Shown: positions 45,693 to 56,001 of the stretch, one piece after another
Layout: each line of letters begins with the position of its first letter
Numbering within the stretch: position 1 is the first letter of the stretch
Position numbers and translations under genes: made by a program
Assembly (NCBI GenBank): GCA_903932865.1
Contig: CAIZHQ010000026.1
Coordinates: forward strand, 124,001 to 188,000
Direction: 5' to 3'
Source of the DNA: an uncultured Burkholderiales bacterium
GTDB lineage: Bacteria; Pseudomonadota; Gammaproteobacteria; Burkholderiales; Burkholderiaceae_C
Length of the DNA stretch: 64,000 nt
The notes under the pieces: model-generated
Databases searched by the model: none
What the model saw: the letters and a program-made list of their open reading frames with translations, nothing else
What the model was told of the DNA's origin: nothing

Positions 45693-47225
45693 CTAGCGTC
45701 CTTGCGTTGCGGCCCATTGTTCAAGCAGCTCGCGCTTGAGCACTTTGCCGCTGAGTGTCATGGGCATGTCGGGCACCAAGGCCATGACCGAGGGGCGCTT
45801 GTAAGGCGACAAATGTTCGTGGGCATGGGCCTTCAGGGCCTGCAGGTCCAGCTGCACGCCTAGCTTGGCTTCGATGAAGGCCAGGATGTCCTCATTGCCA
45901 TCGGCCGCTTTGCGACCGACCACCGCTGCTTTTTGCACACCGGGCCAGCCCAGCAAAACCGCCTCGACCTCGCCGGGGTACACATTGAAGCCCGAGCGGA
46001 TGATCATCTCCTTCAGACGCCCGACCACCTGCAGCGCACCATCGGCGTCTTGTCGACCCAGGTCGCCGCTGGCGTACCAGCCGCCAGGCTTGATGACCTG
46101 CGCCGTAATGTCAGGGTCGCGGAAATAACCGGGCATCAAGCCCACGCCGCGCATCCAGATCTCGCCCGTCTCGCCAGCAGGCAGGTCTTGCCCATCAGGG
46201 CCCATGATGCGCAGCTCGGCCCCTTCGACCAGGTAACCCGCGCTGGTGTCGTTGCGCTGTTCGTTCAGGCGGCACAAGGTCAAAGCGCCTGCGTATTCCG
46301 ACAGGCCATAACCGTGGTGCAGGGGTTTGCCAAAACGCGCTTCAATCGCTTGCTTGACGCTCAGGTCCAGCGGCGCAGCGCCTGTGTAAACGTAGCGCAA
46401 ATCCGGTGCCAGCGGCTGCCTTATGCCTTGGCCATCCAGCCAGCCCAGCAAGCGGGTGAACATGGCGGGCGGGCCTTGCAGCTGGGTGAGGCCATGGTGG
46501 GCCAAGGCATCAAACACATCGGCCGGATCGAACTGGCTGCGCATGAGCAGGCCCGAGCCCGCGTGCAGCGAAGCCATGAGCACCGTGCCCAGACCAAAGA
46601 TGTGTGTCATGGGCAAATAGGCGTAAGACCGGTCCGAAGGCCCCAGCTGGCGCGACTGCGCCGACACCCGGGCAAACTGCAACAGCCCGGCGTGTGTGAG
46701 CATCACACCCTTGGGCTGGCCCGTGGTGCCCGAGGTGAAGATGATCGCGGCCACCTGCTCGGCCAGTTCACCCGTTTGTGCGGCGGCCTGTGGCCTGATG
46801 GGTGTGCGCTGCAAACCGGGCAGCACGCTCGCCTGCGTGCCGTGCTGCGCCGCGTGCTGGCGGGCCGCCTCGGACACGCCCACCGTGAAATACAACACAC
46901 GGGCATCGGCCTTGTCGGCAAAGGCCGACACTTCGGTTGCCGTCATGCGGGCATTGACGCCGCAAGCCCAGGCCCCCACGCGGCTGCAGGCCAACACGAG
47001 GGCCACATGCTCGGGGCAGTTTTCTGCCGCCACCAGCACCCGGTCACCCACGCACACACCGGCATCGCGCAACTCGGCCTCCAGCAGGTCCACCTGCTGC
47101 GCCAAATGCCCCAGCGTCATCACCCCATGAGTCAGATACAAAAAAGGATGGTCCTGAGCCTGCGCAACGCGTTCGTCAAACAGGTGGTGAATGCGGGTGT
47201 GCTTGGGGCTTGGCTGCATGGTCAT
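45693..47225 (-). CDS. AMP-forming acyl-CoA synthetase
   Basis: The 510-residue ANL-family ligase has the P-loop AAIIFTSGTTGQPKGVM, the A5 motif HHGYGLSEYAG, YASGDLG, the hinge GRLKEMIIRSGFNVYPGEVE and the catalytic lysine in LSGKVLKREL. It activates a carboxylic acid to its CoA ester. ATG codons two apart (MTMQPSP) leave the start slightly open. Its start overlaps the Bug gene upstream by 4 bases, suggesting that the acid captured by that protein is its substrate. Confidence 0.87.
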   Translation of the reverse strand: MTMQPSPKHTRIHHLFDERVAQAQDHPFLYLTHGVMTLGHLAQQVDLLEAELRDAGVCVGDRVLVAAENCPEHVALVLACSRVGAWACGVNARMTATEVSAFADKADARVLYFTVGVSEAARQHAAQHGTQASVLPGLQRTPIRPQAAAQTGELAEQVAAIIFTSGTTGQPKGVMLTHAGLLQFARVSAQSRQLGPSDRSYAYLPMTHIFGLGTVLMASLHAGSGLLMRSQFDPADVFDALAHHGLTQLQGPPAMFTRLLGWLDGQGIRQPLAPDLRYVYTGAAPLDLSVKQAIEARFGKPLHHGYGLSEYAGALTLCRLNEQRNDTSAGYLVEGAELRIMGPDGQDLPAGETGEIWMRGVGLMPGYFRDPDITAQVIKPGGWYASGDLGRQDADGALQVVGRLKEMIIRSGFNVYPGEVEAVLLGWPGVQKAAVVGRKAADGNEDILAFIEAKLGVQLDLQALKAHAHEHLSPYKRPSVMALVPDMPMTLSGKVLKRELLEQWAATQGR

Positions 47226-48205
47226 TCAAACGTCATGCCTTTGGTGACTTCGGCCCACAGCGCGTGTTCGCGGCGCATGCGATCGGCCAGGTCGGCAGGC
47301 TTGGCATTCCAAATCACGTAACCCTGGTCCACCCAGCGCTTGTTCAGATCGGGGTCTTGCAGGGCGCGCGCTGTGGCGGCCGTGATCTTCTGGCTGAGTT
47401 CGGCGCTCATGCCCAGCGGGCCATACAGGCCGTACCAGCCGCCCACGTCGTAGTCGCGGACGCCCAACTCGGTCATGCTGGGCAGCTGCGGCAGGGCCGG
47501 GTTGCGCTCTTTGGAGGTCACGGCCAGGGGCCTGACCTTGCCGCCATCGATGTGGGCCTTGGCACCGCCCACGATGTCAAACATCATCTGAATCTGCCCG
47601 CCCATCACGTCGGTCATGGCCGGTGCGTTGCCCTTGTAGGGCACATGCGTCATGGTGATGCCTGCACGCCGCGCAAACAGCTCGCCACTCAGGTGGTTCG
47701 ATGCCCCCATGCCGGCCGAGCCGTAGGCCAACTTGCCCGGATTGGCTTTGCCAAAGGCCACCAACTCGGGCAAGGTTTTGAAGGGCTGGTTCTGGTTGAT
47801 GACCAGCACGTTGGCATAACTGAGGATGGTGGCCAGCGGGGTCATGTCCTTGAGCGGATCAAAGGCCATGGCTTTGAGCACATGGGGGCTGATGGTCATG
47901 GTGGGGCTGGCGGCATAAAAAATTTCCAGGCTGTTGGGCGCGGACTTGACCACGGTGTTGCCTGCCACCGCACCGCCTGCGCCGGGCCGGTTTTCCACGA
48001 TCACGGGCTGGCCCAGTTCGCGGCTGAGCACCGGCGCGAACACCCGCGCCGATGAATCCACGGGCCCGCCTGGGGCGTAGCCCACGATGAGCTTGACGGT
48101 GTTGTTGCCTGTGGACTGGGCCCACAGGGGCAGGGCGGATGCTGTGCACACCGCCCCCAGAAGGGCCATCATCAAACGGCGCTGGGTGGATGGGGGTTTT
48201 GTCAT
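47222..48205 (-). CDS. Bug/TctC-family binding protein
   Basis: The 327-residue protein starts at MTKPPSTQRRLMMALL with a signal peptide to PLWAQS. The fold markers are VKLIVGYAPGGPVDSSAR, ENRPGAGGAVAGN and AASPTMT; the first motif has GYAPGG where most have PFPPGG. It overlaps the ligase gene by 4 bases and lies 59 bases from the nitronate monooxygenase-like gene. It probably binds the carboxylate fed into this catabolic run. Confidence 0.87.
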   Translation of the reverse strand: MTKPPSTQRRLMMALLGAVCTASALPLWAQSTGNNTVKLIVGYAPGGPVDSSARVFAPVLSRELGQPVIVENRPGAGGAVAGNTVVKSAPNSLEIFYAASPTMTISPHVLKAMAFDPLKDMTPLATILSYANVLVINQNQPFKTLPELVAFGKANPGKLAYGSAGMGASNHLSGELFARRAGITMTHVPYKGNAPAMTDVMGGQIQMMFDIVGGAKAHIDGGKVRPLAVTSKERNPALPQLPSMTELGVRDYDVGGWYGLYGPLGMSAELSQKITAATARALQDPDLNKRWVDQGYVIWNAKPADLADRMRREHALWAEVTKGMTFE

Positions 48206-48264
48206 GGTTTGTCTCCTGGGTTTTTTAGGGTTGCTGGCTTGGGGGTGATCATTTGGGCCGCCGC

Positions 48265-50218
<1,954 letters not shown>

Positions 50219-50264
50219 GCCTTGTCTCCTTGGTGGTTTTGTCGTGAAATGACGCTGAAAAATC

Positions 50265-51419
50265 TCAAGCCCGGGCCTCGCGCACCATGTTGCGGCCGAT
50301 GATGATTTGCTGGATCTGCGTGGTGCCCTCGTACAGGCGGAACAAACGCACATCGCGGTAAAAGCGCTCGATGCCGTATTCGGCCAGGTAGCCCGCGCCC
50401 CCCAAAATCTGCACCGCACGGTCGGCCACGCGGCCGCACATCTCGGATGCGAACATCTTGCAGCACGAGGCTTCGGTCGAGACGCTGCGGCCTTCGTCGC
50501 GCTTGCGGGCGGCGTCGATCACCATGCACTCGGCGGCATACAGCTCGGCCTTGCTGTCGGCCAACATGGCCTGCACCAGCTGGAACTCGGCGATCGACTG
50601 GCCGAATTGCTTGCGGTCGATGGCGTAGCGCAGCGCGTCATCCAGGATGCGCTGGGCCACGCCCACGCACACGGCGGCCAAGTGGATGCGGCCTTTTTCG
50701 AGCACCTTCATCGCGGTCTTGAAGCCCTGGCCCTCTTGGCCACCGATCAGGTTGGCAGCGGGCACACGCACATTGTCAAAAATCACGTCGCAGGTGTGGG
50801 CGCCTTTTTGGCCCATCTTCTTGTCGTTCTTGCCCAGGCTGATGCCGGGCGATTGGGCGTCGACGATGAAGGCCGACACGCCGCCCGCGCCCTTGTCGGC
50901 CGGGTTGGTGCGGGCCATGAGCGTGAAGATTTTGGAATGCGGCGCGTTGGTGATGTAGCGCTTGGTGCCGTTGACCACGTAATGGTCGCCGTCCTTGATA
51001 GCCGTGGTGCGCAGCGATGCCGCGTCCGAGCCCGCATCAGGCTCGGTCAGCGCAAACGAAGACGACAACTCGCCCGTGGCCAGCTTGGGCAGGTAATAGG
51101 CTTTTTGTTCTTCGGTGCCGTCCATCAAGATGCCCTGCGAGCCGATGCCCACCGTGGTGCCGATCACCGAGCGGAAAGCGGGCGAGGTCTTGCACAGCTC
51201 AAACAGCAGACGCGCCTCTTCTTCCATGGTCAGCTCCAAGCCGCCATAGGACTCGGGGATGGTCAGACCAAACAAGCCCATCTCGCGCATCTCTTGCACG
51301 ATGGCTTCGGGGATTTCGTCGGTCTCAGCCACTTCGTTCTCGGCAGGCACCAAACGCTCGCGCACAAAACGGCGCACGGAGTCGAGCAGGGCTTCAAAGG
51401 TTTCGGTATCTCGGATCAT
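50265..51419 (-). CDS. Acyl-CoA dehydrogenase
   Basis: The 384-residue flavoprotein has the classical motifs SFALTEPDAGSDAASLRTTA, the catalytic-loop start QILGGAGYLAEYGIERFYRD and the tail YEGTTQIQQIIIGRNMV. The ERFYRDVRLFRLYEGT block is that of ordinary short/medium-chain and branched-chain enzymes, which dehydrogenate the alpha-beta bond and feed ETF. It follows the DUF35-thiolase gene by 18 bases on the same strand. Confidence 0.88.
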   Translation of the reverse strand: MIRDTETFEALLDSVRRFVRERLVPAENEVAETDEIPEAIVQEMREMGLFGLTIPESYGGLELTMEEEARLLFELCKTSPAFRSVIGTTVGIGSQGILMDGTEEQKAYYLPKLATGELSSSFALTEPDAGSDAASLRTTAIKDGDHYVVNGTKRYITNAPHSKIFTLMARTNPADKGAGGVSAFIVDAQSPGISLGKNDKKMGQKGAHTCDVIFDNVRVPAANLIGGQEGQGFKTAMKVLEKGRIHLAAVCVGVAQRILDDALRYAIDRKQFGQSIAEFQLVQAMLADSKAELYAAECMVIDAARKRDEGRSVSTEASCCKMFASEMCGRVADRAVQILGGAGYLAEYGIERFYRDVRLFRLYEGTTQIQQIIIGRNMVREARA

Positions 51420-51437
51420 GGTGAAGTCGTGTGGTCT

Positions 51438-53063
51438 TTACAAGGTTTCAAAAGTGCCGAGGATGGCCGTGGACTGGCTCGACAACGTGCCGCCGTTGCC
51501 GTGGGCCAGCGCGGTCTGGGCGCCCTGCACTTGGCGCTCGCCGCCTTCACCGCGCAACTGGCGCACGGCTTCGATGACAGTGAAGATGCCGTACATGCCG
51601 GGGTGCGTGCACGACAAGCCGCCGCCGTTGGTGTTGACCGCCAGGCGGCCACCGGGTGCGATCGCGCCGCCTTCGACAAATGCGCCGCCTTCGCCTTTTT
51701 TGCAAAAGCCCAAGTCTTCCAGAAAGAGCAAGGTGTTGATGGTGAAGGCGTCGTACAGCTGGACCACCTTCATGTCGGCGGGCGTGAGGCCTGCCATGGC
51801 AAAAGCTTCGCGCCCGGACTGGCTGGCCGATGTGACGGTGAGGTCGTGCATGGACGAGACCTGGCGGTTCCAGTTGGCGGTGGCATTGCCCAACACGTAA
51901 ACAGGTTTCTTCGGCAGGTCACGCGCACGGTCGGCACGCACCAGCACAAAGGCGCCACCGCCATCGGTGACCAGGCAGCAGTCACGCACCGACAAGGGGT
52001 CGGACACCATGCGGGCCTTGAGCACCTCGTCAATCGACAGCGGATCGCGCATGAAGGCTTCGGGGTTGCGCTGCGCCCAAGCGCGTGCGGCCACCGCCAC
52101 TTCGGCCAACTGGCGGCGGGTGGTGCCGTATTGGTGCATGTGCCGGCGCGTGGCCAACGCGTAGGCGCTGAGCGGCTGCATCGGGGCATAAAGGGTTTCG
52201 TAGGGCTGCGGGTCCATCACGCGGCGGGCCTGGGCGATCTCGGCGCGGCCAAAGGTGGACGTGCGCTGCGTGCTGCCGTAACAGACCAGCACCGCGTTGC
52301 ACTGGCCTGACTGCAAAGCCATCATGGCAGGCAAGAGGTGCGCCACAAAACTGGAGCCGCCAAGCATGGTGCCGTTGATGTAGCGCGGGTTGATGCCCAA
52401 ATACTCGGTCACCGGCATGGGCCACATGGTGGACATCACACTGGCGGTGCACAACCCGTCGATGTCGCTCATCTTGAGTCCGGCATCGGCCACCGCAGCG
52501 TGCGCAGCGCGGGCCAGCACTTCCATCTCGGTGAAACCCGTGGCTTCGCCGCAACCGAAAGTGGCCACGCCTGCGATGGCGGCGCTGCCGCGCAAGGCCT
52601 TGAGGCCGGTGGACGAATGCACCGCTGCCGACGCGGCCGGGCCACGGGGCACGGGCTTGGCCGACGTGGCCTCTGTGCTGACCGGGTCAAACACCACCAT
52701 GCCTTGGCCCTTGTCGACCACCACGCGGGCTTGCACCCGCTGGCCCACTTGCACGGCGTCGACAGGGTCTGTTTCAACCCGGCTCATCAGGCGCACACCT
52801 TCATCCAGATCGATCAGGCAGACGTTGTAGTCGCCACCCGCGTCGGGCTTGCGGCGCACCGTGGTGACCGAATACACCGTGCCCAGGCCCGTGGGGGCCA
52901 CCAGCGCCACATGGTCGCTGCCGCATTGCGGGCAGACCTCACGCGGAAAGTAAATGTGCTGACCACAATCACCGCATTGCTGAATCAGGAAGCGGCCTTC
53001 GGCCAGGGCGGCTTGGTGCTGCGCGAGCACACCTGAATCTTTGTTCTGTGTTTGCATGCGCAT
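51438..53063 (-). CDS. DUF35 (zinc-ribbon OB-fold)-thiolase-like fusion, probable Ltp2-type aldolase
   Basis: One 541-residue chain joins a DUF35 domain (zinc-ribbon cysteines 30, 33, 44 and 47, then an OB fold to about 125) to a thiolase-fold domain from about residue 155. The thiolase nucleophile is missing: the usual cysteine loop reads TMLGGSSF (232-239). The usual HDCF histidine is replaced in LYDAF (Tyr437), and the late block is THPGMYG (His487, Tyr491). Loss of the cysteine and gain of two tyrosines is the pattern of Ltp2, the steroid side-chain retro-aldolase, which needs a separate DUF35 partner. Here both parts are fused. Cleavage of a 3-hydroxyacyl-CoA by retro-aldol reaction is inferred. 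Confidence 0.8.
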   Translation of the reverse strand: MRMQTQNKDSGVLAQHQAALAEGRFLIQQCGDCGQHIYFPREVCPQCGSDHVALVAPTGLGTVYSVTTVRRKPDAGGDYNVCLIDLDEGVRLMSRVETDPVDAVQVGQRVQARVVVDKGQGMVVFDPVSTEATSAKPVPRGPAASAAVHSSTGLKALRGSAAIAGVATFGCGEATGFTEMEVLARAAHAAVADAGLKMSDIDGLCTASVMSTMWPMPVTEYLGINPRYINGTMLGGSSFVAHLLPAMMALQSGQCNAVLVCYGSTQRTSTFGRAEIAQARRVMDPQPYETLYAPMQPLSAYALATRRHMHQYGTTRRQLAEVAVAARAWAQRNPEAFMRDPLSIDEVLKARMVSDPLSVRDCCLVTDGGGAFVLVRADRARDLPKKPVYVLGNATANWNRQVSSMHDLTVTSASQSGREAFAMAGLTPADMKVVQLYDAFTINTLLFLEDLGFCKKGEGGAFVEGGAIAPGGRLAVNTNGGGLSCTHPGMYGIFTVIEAVRQLRGEGGERQVQGAQTALAHGNGGTLSSQSTAILGTFETL

Positions 53064-53067
53064 CGCC

Positions 53068-53988
53068 TCAGATCGGGTCCCAGCTGAACACGTCGCCCGA
53101 GCGGTCCAAATCGAAGAAGCTCGACTTGAGCGCGGGCATGGCCTGGTCGAGCACCGACTGCGGCGTCCAGCCCTCGCTGCGGTGCACCGAGCGGATGGGG
53201 CGCGGCTGGCTCATCAAAAAGATTTCGTTGTTGCGCACGGCAAAGACCTGGCCGTTCACATGGGCCGAGTCGTCGCTGGCCAGGGCCACGGCCATGGGCG
53301 CGATCTTGGCGGGGGTCATCTGCTTGATGCGCTCGACGCGGGCTTGCTCTTCGGGCGTCTCGGTCGGGATCGAGCCGATCATGCGGCTCCAGGCGAAGGG
53401 CGAGATGCAGTTAGAGCGGACATTGAACTTTTGCATGTCCAGCGCAATCGACTTGGACAACGCGGTCACGCCCAACTTGGCTGCCGAGTAGTTGGCCTGG
53501 CCAAAGTTGCCCACCAGCCCCGAGGTCGAGGTCATGTGGATGTAGTTGCCGCTTTCTTGTTCCTTGAAGTGCGGCGCGGCGGCGCGGCTGACGTAGAAGG
53601 CGCCGTACAGGTGCACCTTTAGCACCGCATCCCATTCGTCCATGCTCATCTTGTGGAAGAAGCGGTCACGCAAGATGCCTGCGTTGTTGACCACCACGTC
53701 GATGCGGCCAAAGCTGTCAATGGCCGTCTGGATGATGCGGGCCGCGCCTGCAGCGTCAGACACGCTGTCGGTGTTGGCGGCGGCCTGACCGCCCATGGCT
53801 TGGATTTCGTCCACCACTTTTTGTGCGGGGCCTGCGTCCTGGCCTTCGCCAGAGACGGACGCGCCAATGTCGTTGACCACCACCTTGGCCCCTTCACGCG
53901 CCATGGCCAGCGCGATGTCACGGCCAATGCCGCCACCAGCGCCAGTGACGACCACAACTTTGCTTTCTACCAATCGAGCTTTGCTCAT
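53068..53988 (-). CDS. Short-chain dehydrogenase, 3-hydroxyacyl-CoA dehydrogenase-like
   Basis: The 306-residue SDR has the cofactor motif VVTGAGGGIGRDIALAMAREG, the NNAGILRD block and catalytic YSAAK in GNFGQANYSAAKLGV. The VVVNDIGAS cofactor segment is acidic (Asp), favouring NAD, and the whole resembles the (3R)-hydroxyacyl-CoA dehydrogenase part of multifunctional enzyme 2. The gene lies 4 bases from the DUF35-thiolase and is the first gene after the repeat array, so it may lead the downstream transcript. Confidence 0.84.
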   Translation of the reverse strand: MSKARLVESKVVVVTGAGGGIGRDIALAMAREGAKVVVNDIGASVSGEGQDAGPAQKVVDEIQAMGGQAAANTDSVSDAAGAARIIQTAIDSFGRIDVVVNNAGILRDRFFHKMSMDEWDAVLKVHLYGAFYVSRAAAPHFKEQESGNYIHMTSTSGLVGNFGQANYSAAKLGVTALSKSIALDMQKFNVRSNCISPFAWSRMIGSIPTETPEEQARVERIKQMTPAKIAPMAVALASDDSAHVNGQVFAVRNNEIFLMSQPRPIRSVHRSEGWTPQSVLDQAMPALKSSFFDLDRSGDVFSWDPI

Positions 53989-54172
53989 GTTGTTCTCCTG
54001 AAAATCATGGGATGGAGCGCTGGGGTGCCAGCGTCACCCCAAGGGGGGTTGATGTATCTTGCGGCGTCCCGTGATTCTGGACAATCTTCGAATGCTGAAG
54101 CGGGGGTTTGGGATTGCCGAACTCAGGGAATGCCCTTGGGTTTGGATCACGAAACCCAGACTCTTGAACTTT

Positions 54173-54253
54173 GCCTACCCGGGGGAAGACCATGGCCTCG
54201 TCACCCCGGGCGCAAACATTGACCCTGTCACCCCGGGCGAAGACCCGGGGTTC
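54173..54253. repeat. Three 27-bp tandem units (GTCACCCCGGGCG type)
   Basis: Units start at 54173, 54200 and 54227, each 27 bp. The second and third begin GTCACCCCGGGCG, and the first is a diverged GCCTACCCGGGGG. They are inverted relative to the 25-bp units that follow. Confidence 0.7.
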
Positions 54254-54275
54254 AGGGCCCTTGCAATCCATGGAT

Positions 54276-54373
54276 CCCGGATCAAGTCCGGGATGACAGT
54301 TAGAGATCGATTCCGGAATGACGGCCTGAGAGCGCGTCCGGGGTGACCATCTGGAAGCGAGCCGGAAATGACA
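54276..54373. repeat. Palindrome followed by three 25-bp units ending in TGAC
   Basis: CCCGGATCAAGTCCGGG (54276-54292) is a perfect dyad ending in ATGAC. TGAC then recurs at 54294, 54319, 54344 and 54369, exactly 25 bp apart, each preceded by a CCGG core (TCCGGAA, TCCGGGG, GCCGGAA). Confidence 0.7.
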
Positions 54374-54394
54374 AATAAAGGAACACACGGCCCG

Positions 54395-55213
54395 TCAGCT
54401 TTTGTTTTGCGCTGGCCAGGCAAACAAGGGCGGCTGCTTGGTCAGAAAGCGGTTAACGGCTTCGCGGTGCTCGGCGGTGCCTGCGGCCAAAGACTGAGCT
54501 TGTGCTTCGGTGGTGAGCATGTCTTGCAAGCCGCCGCCCAAGGCGTTGTTCAAGCTGCGCTTGATCAAAGCCACGGCAGCAGGCGAGGCGCCCACAAAAC
54601 TGCGCGCCATGGCCTGTGCACGGGGCAGCAGCTGGTCGGGCTCGTGCAGCTCCATCACGATACCCAGCCGCAAGGCCTCTTGGGCGTCGATGTCGCGGGC
54701 CGAGAGCATGATTTCTTTGGCACGCTGCACGCCCACCACACGGGGCAGTGTGTAGAGCGCACCCACATCGGGCACCAGACCGACCTTGAGGAAGGACATG
54801 TTGAACCAGGCGCGTGGGGTCGCCAGCACGAAGTCGGCCGACAAAGCGAGGCTGAAACCCGCACCTGCGGCCGCACCATCGACCGCGGCGATCACCGGAC
54901 GGTCGAGGGTCAGCAGCAGCTGCACCCAATCGTGCAGGGTCTGCATGCGGCCGAGCCAGCCGCCGTTATCAAGGTTGGCGGTGGCAATGTTTTTGAGGTC
55001 ACCACCAGAGCAGAAATGCCCGGCTGCGCCCGTCAGGACCACGGCGCGGATGGACTTGTCGTGCTGGATGTGTTGCAAGGCCAGCGCCAGCTCGTCGCGC
55101 ATGGCGGGCTCGAGCGCATTGCGTTTGCTGGGGCTGTCAAAGGTGATGGTGGCGACCTGGTCGGTCACGTCAAACTGCAGCAAAGAGGGAGAGCTTTTGG
55201 AGGGGATGATCAT
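54395..55213 (-). CDS. Enoyl-CoA hydratase/isomerase (crotonase family)
   Basis: The 272-residue crotonase has the oxyanion-hole loop HFCSGGDLKNIA and AAVDGAAAGAGFSLALSADF. The second acidic position is aspartate in GLVPDVGALYTLPRVVG, as in PaaG-type isomerases, rather than the two-glutamate hydratase pattern, so hydration, isomerisation or both are possible. Its start overlaps the SDR gene before it by 4 bases. It is the last gene before the repeat array. Confidence 0.85.
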   Translation of the reverse strand: MIIPSKSSPSLLQFDVTDQVATITFDSPSKRNALEPAMRDELALALQHIQHDKSIRAVVLTGAAGHFCSGGDLKNIATANLDNGGWLGRMQTLHDWVQLLLTLDRPVIAAVDGAAAGAGFSLALSADFVLATPRAWFNMSFLKVGLVPDVGALYTLPRVVGVQRAKEIMLSARDIDAQEALRLGIVMELHEPDQLLPRAQAMARSFVGASPAAVALIKRSLNNALGGGLQDMLTTEAQAQSLAAGTAEHREAVNRFLTKQPPLFAWPAQNKS

Positions 55214-56001
55214 GAAAGGCTTCCTGAATAGTCTCGGCCACCGGCCAGGGAACTGCCACCGTCCACCGCCATGATGGCGCCAGTGACAAATGCGGCGTGC
55301 GGCGACGCCAAAAACAGCGCCATGTCGGCGATCTCTTCCACCCGCCCCATGCGCTGCAGGGGCACGGACTGCGTCATGCGCTGCAAGGCTTCGGGCGTGG
55401 GTGCCAGGCGGCGGATGCCTTCGGTGTCACCAATCGGCCCCGGCACGATGGAGTTCACCCGCACGCCTTCAGGCCCCCACTCCATGGCCAGCACCCGCGT
55501 GAGCATGTCCACGCCCGCCTTGGCCGCGCACACATGGGCTTGCAGCTTGGTGGGGTTGAAAGCCTGCGGCGCCGAGATGTTGATCACGCTGGCCCCCGGG
55601 CGGCGCAGGTGCTCATAGCCCGCTCGCAGCACATGGAAGGTGCCGTTCAGGTCAATGTCCACCACCGTCTTGAAGCCGTTGGCCGACATGCCCAAAGCGG
55701 GCGCCAAAAAGTTGCCTGCTGCGCCCGAGACGAGCACATCAAAAGGGCCGATGGCGTCACGCGCTTGCTGCAGGGCAGCGGCAATGCCTGCGGCGTCGCG
55801 CACATCGGCGCTGTAGCCCTCGATTTGCGTGCCGTGTTGGCGCAACTGGTCCACCGCTTGGGCCACGCGCTCGGCGTTGCGGCTGGCAATCGCCACATTC
55901 GCCCCAGCCTGGGCGAACGCGGTGGCGATGCCCAGGTTGATGCCGCTGCTGCCACCGGCCACAAACACCGACTGGCCTTTGAAACTCAGAGGAATTCTCA
56001 T
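55210..56001 (-). CDS. 2,4-dienoyl-CoA reductase-like SDR
   Basis: The 263-residue SDR has the cofactor motif FVAGGSSGINLGIATAFAQAG and the block EWGPEGVRVNSIVPGPIGDTEG. The site that holds tyrosine in most SDRs reads AHVCAAKAGVD, without tyrosine but with the lysine, as in peroxisomal-type 2,4-dienoyl-CoA reductases. It probably removes a double bond at position 4 during beta-oxidation of unsaturated chains, using NADPH. It overlaps the ligase and crotonase genes by 4 bases each. Confidence 0.82.
   Translation of the reverse strand: MRIPLSFKGQSVFVAGGSSGINLGIATAFAQAGANVAIASRNAERVAQAVDQLRQHGTQIEGYSADVRDAAGIAAALQQARDAIGPFDVLVSGAAGNFLAPALGMSANGFKTVVDIDLNGTFHVLRAGYEHLRRPGASVINISAPQAFNPTKLQAHVCAAKAGVDMLTRVLAMEWGPEGVRVNSIVPGPIGDTEGIRRLAPTPEALQRMTQSVPLQRMGRVEEIADMALFLASPHAAFVTGAIMAVDGGSSLAGGRDYSGSLS

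Larger units (their letters stand above)
53989..54394. other. Intergenic repeat-bearing stretch, no gene
   Basis: This 406-bp gap splits the minus-strand region. It holds a hairpin (TGGGGTG-N7-CACCCCA near 54035), and two groups of short repeats in opposite orientation (54173-54253 and 54276-54373). Open frames here read the repeats (HPGLDPGS, VIPDLIRDP), a translation seen for such repeats in many genomes, and are not genes. Confidence 0.7.

Noticed and set aside
50307..52310. A 667-codon open frame on the plus strand
   Set aside because: It lies entirely antisense to the acyl-CoA dehydrogenase and DUF35-thiolase genes, has no recognisable domain, and is histidine/arginine/glycine-rich as expected from the complement of GC-rich coding DNA.
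54173..54373. Possible CRISPR array
   Set aside because: Units of 25-27 bp follow each other without separate unique spacers, are degenerate, change orientation midway, and there are no cas genes.
54005..54388. A minus-strand frame reading HPGLDPGS-type peptides
   Set aside because: The residues come from the short repeat units; such translations recur in many genomes at intergenic repeats and no ribosome site is present.
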